Shown here one piece after another: positions 1 through 4,572 of a stretch of DNA of 6,065 nucleotides. Position numbers and translations under genes: made by a program. Every line of letters starts with the position of its first letter. Position 1 is the stretch's first letter. Below the pieces are notes generated by a model. The model was not told the DNA's origin. It did not search any database and saw nothing but the letters and a program-made list of their open reading frames with translations. Origin of the DNA: Desulfovibrionaceae bacterium UBA3823 (GTDB lineage: Bacteria; Desulfobacterota; Desulfovibrionia; Desulfovibrionales; Desulfovibrionaceae); contig DFDR01000150.1 of the NCBI GenBank assembly GCA_002369295.1, forward strand, positions 1 through 6,065, given 5' to 3'.

Positions 1-1
1 T

Positions 2-115
2 TCTCCCAAGACCGATGCGCCCAAGGCAGAGGCTCCCAAGGCAGAGACGCCCAAGACCGATGCGCCGGCAACCCTGCCCGGCGGCCGTCCCAGCCCCTTC
101 GGGCCCAGGCAATAG
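2..115 (+). CDS. 3' end of an unidentified protein with a Pro/Lys/Ala-rich tail (partial)
   Basis: Only the last 37 codons and a TAG stop (113-115) are inside the window, so the product cannot be identified. The reading frame starting at base 2 gives four pentapeptide units of the form P-K-(T/A)-(D/E)-(A/T), namely [15 protein letters not shown] and PKTDA, followed by a Gly/Pro/Arg-rich end ([11 protein letters not shown]). The other two forward frames give Arg/Pro-rich or Gln/Gly-rich peptides that look like shadows, and they run on past this stop. Such flexible, charged, proline-rich ends are common on bacterial proteins with an unstructured C-terminus, for example penicillin-binding proteins or small FmdB-type zinc-ribbon proteins; I cannot choose between these. 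It lies 73 nt upstream of fbp on the same strand, with a strong hairpin between them. Confidence 0.6.
   Translation, partial: SPKTDAPKAEAPKAETPKTDAPATLPGGRPSPFGPRQ
5..64 (+). repeat. Four tandem 15-bp repeats in the coding tail
   Basis: Four 15-bp units begin at 5, 20, 35 and 50. Units 1 and 4 share the identical 17-mer CCCAAGACCGATGCGCC (5-21 and 50-66). Units 2 and 3 share CCCAAGGCAGAG (20-31 and 35-46). The unit is in frame and encodes a five-residue Pro-Lys repeat, so changes in copy number would keep the reading frame. The array may extend left of the window. Confidence 0.8.
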
Positions 116-138
116 CCCAAGCTACGCACACAACGGCT

Positions 139-165
139 CCCGGCCCCGCGCCAGCGGGGACCGGG
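139..165 (+). other. Strong GC hairpin between the upstream gene and fbp
   Basis: The 5' arm is CCCGG (139-143) plus CCCCGC (144-149), the loop is GCCA (150-153), and the 3' arm is GCGGGG (154-159), a bulged A (160) and CCGGG (161-165). This gives 11 G-C pairs with a single bulge. No T-run follows (the next bases are GCGAAACATGG), so it is not a classical intrinsic terminator. It ends about 9 nt before the fbp ribosome-binding site. It could be a weak or factor-dependent terminator for the upstream gene, or an mRNA-stabilising or processing element at the 5' side of fbp. The structure is read directly; the role is inference. Confidence 0.55.
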
Positions 166-174
166 GCGAAACAT

Positions 175-181
175 GGAGAGG
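175..181 (+). promoter_or_regulatory. Ribosome-binding site of fbp
   Basis: GGAGAGG lies 7 nt before the ATG at 189. It fixes that ATG as the start, even though the same frame stays open to an earlier ATG at 15 whose translation is low-complexity Arg/Pro sequence. No convincing promoter is visible between 116 and 174, so fbp may be transcribed from further upstream. Confidence 0.75.
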
Positions 182-188
182 TGTTCAC

Positions 189-1196
189 ATGGCCGACGTC
201 ACCGTTACCGAATTCCTGCTCTTCCACCAGAAGAAGTCTCCCCACGCCACCGGCAAGTTCACGGGGCTGCTCTACGACCTCATTCTGTCCTGCAAGACCA
301 TTTCGCGCCGCATCAACAAGGCCGGCCTGCTCGACATCCTCGGCGGCACGGGCGTCATCAACGTGCAGGGCGAGGCGGTCCAGAAAATCGACGATCTCGC
401 CAACAGCATCATGATCTACCGCATGGAGCGCTCCGGCGCCATGTGCGCCATGTCCAGCGAGGAGAATCCCGACCTCATCCGCATCGGGCCTGAATTTCCC
501 CGCGGCGACTACATCATGATCTTCGACCCCCTCGACGGCTCGTCCAACATGGACGTCAACATCAACATCGGCACGATTTTCTCCATCTACCGCCGTCCCG
601 AGGGCTGCACCGGCGAGGTGCGCCTGGAGGAGGTGCTGCGCAAGGGCGAGAACCAGGTGGCTGCCGGCTACTGCCTCTACGGCCCCTCCACCATGCTGGT
701 GCTTTCCACCGGCCAGGGCGTGCACGGCTTCACCCTCGATCCCGGCGTTGGCGAGTTCCTGCTCTCCCATCCTGACATGAAGATTCCGGAGCAGGGCTGG
801 ATCTACTCCTGCAACGAAGGCTACCGCGAGAAATGGGACGCGGCTGCCCGCGAGTGCTGCGAGCACTTCCACAAGGCGCCCTCCAGCAAGGGCGGCGCCT
901 ACTCCGCCCGCTACGTGGGCTCCCTCGTCGCCGACTTCCACCGCACCCTGATCTACGGCGGCATCTACATGTACCCGCCCTACAAGGGACGCCCCGAAGG
1001 CAAGCTGCGCCTCATGTGCGAAGCCAACCCCCTCGCCTTCCTGGCCGAGCAGGCCGGCGGCGCGGCCACGGACGGCCATATGCGCATTCTTGAGAAGGTG
1101 CCCACCCAGCTCCACTCCCGCACCCCGCTCTTCATCGGGTCCAAGAAGGACGTGGAAGCCGTCGGCGAGATCTACAGGAAGCACGCCGCGGACTAG
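189..1196 (+). CDS. fbp: Class 1 fructose-1,6-bisphosphatase
   Basis: This cytoplasmic Mg-dependent enzyme hydrolyses fructose 1,6-bisphosphate to fructose 6-phosphate, the committed step of gluconeogenesis. The predicted product has 335 residues, the usual length for class 1 enzymes (about 330-340). Family signatures are visible: the acidic pair in SSEENP (89-94), the metal and phosphate site FDPLDGSSN (112-120) followed by [15 protein letters not shown], and the sugar-phosphate-binding segment [14 protein letters not shown] (262-275), which leads into CEANP (277-281), where Glu278 matches the C-terminal metal ligand of the family. The C-terminus [14 protein letters not shown] is also typical. 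The start was chosen for its GGAGAGG ribosome-binding site; sequence before 189 in this frame has no similarity to the enzyme. The stop is followed after 24 nt by tsaD with no terminator between, so the two are probably co-transcribed. No key residue appears to be missing. Confidence 0.97.
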   Translation: MADVTVTEFLLFHQKKSPHATGKFTGLLYDLILSCKTISRRINKAGLLDILGGTGVINVQGEAVQKIDDLANSIMIYRMERSGAMCAMSSEENPDLIRIGPEFPRGDYIMIFDPLDGSSNMDVNINIGTIFSIYRRPEGCTGEVRLEEVLRKGENQVAAGYCLYGPSTMLVLSTGQGVHGFTLDPGVGEFLLSHPDMKIPEQGWIYSCNEGYREKWDAAARECCEHFHKAPSSKGGAYSARYVGSLVADFHRTLIYGGIYMYPPYKGRPEGKLRLMCEANPLAFLAEQAGGAATDGHMRILEKVPTQLHSRTPLFIGSKKDVEAVGEIYRKHAAD

Positions 1197-1220
1197 TCCG
1201 CAGGCAGGACAGGCTCTGGC

Positions 1221-2309
1221 ATGCTAGTGCTCGGCATAGAAAGCTCGTGCGACGAAACCGCCCTGGCGCTGGTGCGGGACGGCGTGCTCGTGGACGCCGT
1301 GCTGGCGAGCCAGGCGGACATCCACGCCCTTTTCGGCGGCGTGGTTCCCGAACTCGCCAGCCGCGAGCACCTGCGCTACATGGGCGCGCTCTTCGACGAG
1401 CTCATGCGCCGCCAGAACCTGTCCCCTGCAGCCATCGGCTGCGTTGCCGTCTCCAGAGGGCCCGGCCTGCTCGGCAGCCTGCTCGTGGGGACGGCCTTCG
1501 CCAAGGGCCTCGCCCTCGGCACGGGCTGCCGGATCGTGGGCGTGAACCACCTCATGGCCCACCTGCTGGCCTGCGGGCTCGGGCAGGAGCTTTCCTTCCC
1601 CGCCATCGGCCTGCTCGTCTCCGGCGGCCACACCAGCCTCTACTGCTTCAGGGACGAGGTGACGGCCGAAGCCCTCGGCCGCACCATCGACGACGCAGCC
1701 GGCGAAGCCTTCGACAAGTCGGGCAAGCTGCTTGGCCTGAGCTACCCCGGCGGGCGCCTGCTCGACGAGCTCGCCAGGCGGGGCACCCCCGATCCCGCGC
1801 TCTTCCCCAGGCCCTACCTCGACAACCCCAGTCTCGACTTCAGCTTCAGCGGCCTCAAGACCGCGGCTGCCCTGGCAGCCAGGGATCTGCTCGCCGGCAT
1901 CAGCTGGCCAAGGCCCCTCGAGCGGGCCGAGGACGCGCCGCAGGAGCTCTGCGATCTCTGCGCCTCCTTCAACCTTGCCGTGGCGGAAACGCTGCTTGCC
2001 AAGACCAGGCGCGCCTTTGAACGCCATCCCGAGGCCGCGACCCTGCTCCTTGCCGGCGGCGTGGCGGCCAACAGCCTCGTGCGCTCGACCTTCCAGCGCT
2101 TCATGGCCGGTCGCGGAGGCAGGCTGTGCGTGCCAAGCCCAGCCCTGTGCACGGACAATGCTGCCATGGTGGCCTATGCCGGGTGGATCTACGCCTCGCG
2201 CGGACTCGGCCACGGCCTGGACTTCGAGACGGTGCCGCGGGGGCGGCGCGTGCCGGACGACATGGCTTTGACCCCGGCGGAGGGCAGGGCAGGGTCCGCC
2301 CCATGTTGA
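1221..2309 (+). CDS. tsaD: tRNA N6-adenosine threonylcarbamoyltransferase TsaD
   Basis: TsaD (formerly Gcp/YgjD) transfers threonylcarbamoyl from threonylcarbamoyl-AMP to A37 of ANN-decoding tRNAs, making t6A. In bacteria it works with TsaB and TsaE on an intermediate made by TsaC; none of these partners is in this window. The 362-residue product begins with the ASKHA-fold signature GIESSCDETA (5-14). It carries the metal-binding HxxxH at His110 and His114 (NHLMAH), the segment GRTIDDAAGEAFDK, then FSFSGLKTAA, the nucleotide-site AGGVAAN (278-284), and CTDNAAM with Asp312 as the third metal ligand. All catalytic positions I can check are present. Residues from about 336 on form a Pro/Arg/Gly-rich tail that makes the protein some 15-25 residues longer than usual. 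The ATG follows a modest AGGACAGG (1206-1213). The stop codon overlaps the -35 element of the next promoter. Confidence 0.97.
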   Translation: MLVLGIESSCDETALALVRDGVLVDAVLASQADIHALFGGVVPELASREHLRYMGALFDELMRRQNLSPAAIGCVAVSRGPGLLGSLLVGTAFAKGLALGTGCRIVGVNHLMAHLLACGLGQELSFPAIGLLVSGGHTSLYCFRDEVTAEALGRTIDDAAGEAFDKSGKLLGLSYPGGRLLDELARRGTPDPALFPRPYLDNPSLDFSFSGLKTAAALAARDLLAGISWPRPLERAEDAPQELCDLCASFNLAVAETLLAKTRRAFERHPEAATLLLAGGVAANSLVRSTFQRFMAGRGGRLCVPSPALCTDNAAMVAYAGWIYASRGLGHGLDFETVPRGRRVPDDMALTPAEGRAGSAPC

Positions 2310-2334
2310 CAGGGGCGCCCGGCACACCTATTTA
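2306..2334 (+). promoter_or_regulatory. Likely sigma70-type promoter for trxA-trxB-bamD
   Basis: A perfect TTGACA (2306-2311) is followed, after exactly 17 nt, by TATTTA (2329-2334), which lies in the only AT-rich patch of the region. The -10 matches the consensus at only its first three positions, so strength is uncertain. The -35 overlaps the TGA stop of tsaD (2307-2309). Transcription would start near 2341, leaving a leader of roughly 80 nt before trxA. No terminator separates tsaD from trxA, so readthrough from fbp-tsaD is also possible. Confidence 0.6.
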
Positions 2335-2358
2335 AGAGCGGGACATCGTCCTTCACAG

Positions 2359-2400
2359 CAACGCAACAACGCAATACAGCCCGCGGGGCTTGCCCCCGGC
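2359..2400 (+). promoter_or_regulatory. trxA 5' leader: tandem 8-bp repeat and a hairpin
   Basis: CAACGCAA occurs twice back to back (2359-2366 and 2367-2374). This gives an A/C-rich, probably unstructured stretch. It is followed by a hairpin: CCG (2381-2383), bulged C, GGGG (2385-2388), loop CTTG, CCCC (2393-2396), CGG (2397-2399). The hairpin has no T-run and ends 9 nt before the ribosome-binding site GAGGAG (2409-2414), so it does not obviously hide that site. It may protect the mRNA or tune translation. It does not match any riboswitch class I recognise. Confidence 0.4.
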
Positions 2401-2421
2401 AGAACAACGAGGAGTACCGTC

Positions 2422-2745
2422 ATGGCCGAACAAGTCAGCGATTCCACCTTTGAAGCTTCCGTCCTCAAATCCGATCTGCCCGTGCTCGTGGACTTCTGGG
2501 CTCCCTGGTGCGGTCCCTGCCGCGCCGTGGGTCCCATCGTCGACGAAGTTGCCGGCGAGTATGCCGGCCGCGTGCGCGTCTTCAAGATGAACGTTGACGA
2601 GAATCCGGCCACGCCGACCAAGTTCGGGATCCGCGCCATTCCGACGCTCATCGTCTTCAAGAACGGCGAAGCCGTCGAGCAGCGCACCGGCGCGCTGCCC
2701 AAGGATCAGATCATCCAGCTGCTCGAGTCCAAGGCCCTCGCCTAG
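2422..2745 (+). CDS. trxA: Thioredoxin
   Basis: This small cytoplasmic dithiol carrier reduces disulfides in target proteins such as ribonucleotide reductase and peroxiredoxins, and is recharged by thioredoxin reductase. The 107-residue product has the classical length and fold signatures: VLVDFWAPWCGPC with active-site Cys30 and Cys33, the buried Asp24, and the cis-proline loop at Pro74 (RAIPT) followed by LIVFKNGE. There is no signal peptide, so it acts in the cytoplasm. The ATG is preceded at 7 nt by GAGGAG (2409-2414). Its partner reductase begins 10 nt after the stop codon, and the trxB ribosome-binding site overlaps that stop. The segment between the two halves (ENPATPTKFGI) follows the usual thioredoxin pattern, and nothing looks degenerate. 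Confidence 0.98.
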   Translation: MAEQVSDSTFEASVLKSDLPVLVDFWAPWCGPCRAVGPIVDEVAGEYAGRVRVFKMNVDENPATPTKFGIRAIPTLIVFKNGEAVEQRTGALPKDQIIQLLESKALA

Positions 2746-2755
2746 AGGTTCCGGC

Positions 2756-3679
2756 ATGGACACCTTCGACGCAGCCGTCGTCGGCGCCGGGCCTGCGGGC
2801 ATCACCGCGGCCCTCTATCTGGTCCGCTCCGGCCGTTCAGTCATTCTCTTCGAGAAGCTGACGCCCGGCGGCCAGGTGCTCCTGACCGACGCCATGGAGA
2901 ACTATCCCGGCTTCCCCAAGGGCATCAAGGGCTGGGAGCTTGCCGACGCCTTCAACGCCCATCTCGAAGGCCTTGCCGTGACGCGCTCGACGGCCGACGT
3001 GACCGGCATTGCCGGCCAGGCCGGCGCCTTCGAGCTGGCGACGTCCGCTGGTCCCGTGGGCGCGAAGACCGTTGTCGTCGCCAGCGGCGCCAGGCACCGC
3101 CAGCTCGGGCTGGAGGGCGAGGACAGGCTGCGCGGACGCGGCGTGTCCTACTGCGCCATCTGCGACGGCAACTTCTTCCGCGGCCTGCCCGTCGCCGTGG
3201 TCGGCGGCGGCAATTCCGCCCTCGAGGAGTCGCTCTACCTTTCGAAGATCGTCTCCAAGCTCTACCTTGTCCACAGGCGCGACGAGTTCAGAGGCGCCGG
3301 GGTCTACCAGGACCGCATCCGGCAGTGCCCCAACGTGGAGCTGGTCCTCTCCAGCACCGTCGAGTCCCTCAACGGCGATCCCGATCTCAAGTCCGTCACC
3401 GTCAAGAGCCGCAAGGACGGCTCGACAAGGGAACTGGCCGTGGACGGCCTTTTCGTCTTTGTCGGCACCCTGCCCAACGCCGAGTTTGTCCCCGAAGCCT
3501 GCGCCAGGGACAAGGGCGGCTTTCTGGTCACGGACGTTGAAATGCGCACCTCCGTCCCCGGCATCTTTGCCGCCGGCGACGTCCGCTCCAAACTCTGCCG
3601 CCAGGTGGTCACGGCCGCCGGCGACGGCGCAACCGCCGCCCAGGCGGCCAACCTGCTGCTGGAAGAGCTCCATGCCTAG
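2756..3679 (+). CDS. trxB: Thioredoxin reductase (NADPH, FAD)
   Basis: This flavoprotein passes electrons from NADPH through FAD and a redox-active disulfide to thioredoxin. The product is 307 residues, typical of the low-molecular-weight bacterial enzyme. Seen in order: the FAD-binding motif GAGPAG (10-15), TPGGQ (36-40), ENYPGFP (48-54), the redox site CAICDG with Cys133 and Cys136, the NADPH-domain GGGNSALEE (150-158), the HRRDEFR motif (173-179) that fits binding of the NADPH 2'-phosphate, and the C-terminal FAD motif GIFAAGDV (269-276) followed by RQVVTAAGDG. The glycine motif has Asn153 where GGGDSA is more usual; this is a tolerated variant. Because HRR is kept, this looks like the canonical NADPH form and not the atypical NADPH-independent type described from Desulfovibrio. 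AGAGG (2744-2748) lies 7 nt before the ATG and overlaps the trxA stop. The 3' end overlaps bamD by 8 nt. Confidence 0.97.
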   Translation: MDTFDAAVVGAGPAGITAALYLVRSGRSVILFEKLTPGGQVLLTDAMENYPGFPKGIKGWELADAFNAHLEGLAVTRSTADVTGIAGQAGAFELATSAGPVGAKTVVVASGARHRQLGLEGEDRLRGRGVSYCAICDGNFFRGLPVAVVGGGNSALEESLYLSKIVSKLYLVHRRDEFRGAGVYQDRIRQCPNVELVLSSTVESLNGDPDLKSVTVKSRKDGSTRELAVDGLFVFVGTLPNAEFVPEACARDKGGFLVTDVEMRTSVPGIFAAGDVRSKLCRQVVTAAGDGATAAQAANLLLEELHA

Positions 3680-4403
3680 ACAACTCCTTCGCTCTCTGGT
3701 TCTGATGGCGATGCTGGCCGGCCTGTCCGGCTGCGGCATCATCGACATGATCTACCTGCCGCCTGCCGAAGACACGGCCCAGGAAATCTTCGAAGCCGCC
3801 AACGACGCCATGGCCGACAAGAACTACGTCCGCGCCGTCGAGCTCTACAACAAGCTCCGCGACGCCTATCCCTTCAGTCCGTACACCATCGACGCCGAAC
3901 TCTCTCTGGCCGACGCCTACTATCTGGACGAGGAGTACCTGACCGCCGGCGAGAGCTACAAGGACTTCGAGTCCCTGCATCCGCGCCATCCTGCCATCCC
4001 CTATGTCCTCTACCAGACGGGCATGTCGCTCATGAACCAGTTCGTTTCCATCGACCGGCCCACCACGGTGCTCGAGGAGGCCATCTCCTACTTCCAGCGC
4101 CTGCTGCAGCAGTATCCCGACTCGCAGTACGCCAAGGCAGCCAGGGAGAACATCCTCAAGTGCCGCAAGAACATGGCCGAGCACGAGCTCTACATAGGCG
4201 ACATGTTCTGGCACATGAACAAGTACGGTCCGGCGTGGAAGCGCTACACCTACATCGTCGAACACTACAAGGACGTGCCTGAGGTCGCGGAGCTCGCGGC
4301 CGGCAAGGCCACGGCCGCCTACCACGAATACAGCCTTCAGGAGAACAAGGCGCGCCGCGAAAAGCGCGAAGGCTCCTGGAGGGACTGGTTCAAGTGGCTC
4401 TAG
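3672..4403 (+). CDS. bamD: Outer membrane assembly lipoprotein BamD
   Basis: BamD is a periplasmic lipoprotein anchored in the inner leaflet of the outer membrane; with BamA it folds and inserts beta-barrel proteins. The 243-residue product is the family's usual length. It starts with a lipoprotein signal: basic Arg3 and Arg7, a hydrophobic stretch (8-18) and the lipobox LSGC with Cys21 as the lipidated residue. Gly22 at +2 fits outer-membrane sorting. After it come helical tetratricopeptide-like repeats: about 36-69 (A-x-x-Y-x-x-A-x-x-x-Y pattern ending in YPFSPY), 73-107 (LADAYYLDEEY to HPRHP), and further ones containing the family-typical QQYPDSQYAKAA and ENILKCRKNMAEHE segments. The C-terminus is basic and Trp-rich (RDWFKWL). 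The ATG lies inside the last codons of trxB (ATGCCTAG, 8-nt overlap), with GGAAGAG (3661-3667) as a ribosome-binding site, implying translational coupling. A strong terminator follows 37 nt after the stop. Confidence 0.93.
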   Translation: MPRQLLRSLVLMAMLAGLSGCGIIDMIYLPPAEDTAQEIFEAANDAMADKNYVRAVELYNKLRDAYPFSPYTIDAELSLADAYYLDEEYLTAGESYKDFESLHPRHPAIPYVLYQTGMSLMNQFVSIDRPTTVLEEAISYFQRLLQQYPDSQYAKAARENILKCRKNMAEHELYIGDMFWHMNKYGPAWKRYTYIVEHYKDVPEVAELAAGKATAAYHEYSLQENKARREKREGSWRDWFKWL

Positions 4404-4440
4404 CGCACGGCACCGCCTGCGCCTGAAGCAAGCCGAGTAC

Positions 4441-4467
4441 AAGGGGGATCCGCTGGATCCCCCTTTT
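4441..4467 (+). terminator. Rho-independent terminator after bamD
   Basis: A perfect 11-bp stem, AAGGGGGATCC (4441-4451) paired with GGATCCCCCTT (4455-4465), has a 3-nt GCT loop and ends in TTTT (4464-4467). The T-run is short but the stem is strong. It closes the trxA-trxB-bamD unit and separates it from the CDF gene. On the reverse strand the T-run is only two bases, so one-way action is likely. Confidence 0.88.
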
Positions 4468-4561
4468 GCTTCGCCTGGCGCGGCATTCCCTGTTCATTCA
4501 CGCCGGCTTTTCCCGGACGACGCTGCGTCCACCTGATGCGGGACTGGCCTGTCAAGCCTTC

Positions 4562-4566
4562 AGGAG
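4562..4566 (+). promoter_or_regulatory. Ribosome-binding site of the CDF gene
   Basis: AGGAG lies 6 nt before the ATG at 4573 and favours that start over the in-frame ATG at 4615, which has no such site. In the 4468-4561 stretch between the terminator and this site I see no convincing -35/-10 pair or known metal-regulator operator, although a promoter is expected after the terminator. Confidence 0.7.
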
Positions 4567-4572
4567 AAGCGC

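Noticed and set aside
15..188. Possible 58-residue N-terminal extension of fructose bisphosphatase from the ATG at 15
   Set aside because: The translation is Arg/Pro-rich low-complexity sequence in the wrong frame of the upstream gene's tail. The ATG at 189 has a good ribosome-binding site and gives the standard protein length.
1224..2327. 367-codon open frame antisense to tsaD
   Set aside because: Its composition (Gly, Ala, His and Glu rich, no recognisable motifs) is what the complement of a high-GC gene gives, and tsaD on the other strand is certain.
3009..3671. Forward open frame upstream of and continuous with bamD, suggesting a longer BamD
   Set aside because: This part overlaps trxB in another frame and reads as Ser/Pro/Arg-rich noise. 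The lipoprotein signal peptide starts at the ATG at 3672.
3609..4442. 277-codon open frame antisense to bamD, and a similar one at 2837-3748 antisense to trxB
   Set aside because: Both are explained by GC-biased codon use of the real genes; no motif or plausible start signal was seen.
4441..4465. Paired GGATCC palindromes as a possible recombination or cloning scar
   Set aside because: The two copies are simply the two arms of the terminator stem, which extends beyond them with matching G and C runs and ends in a T-run.
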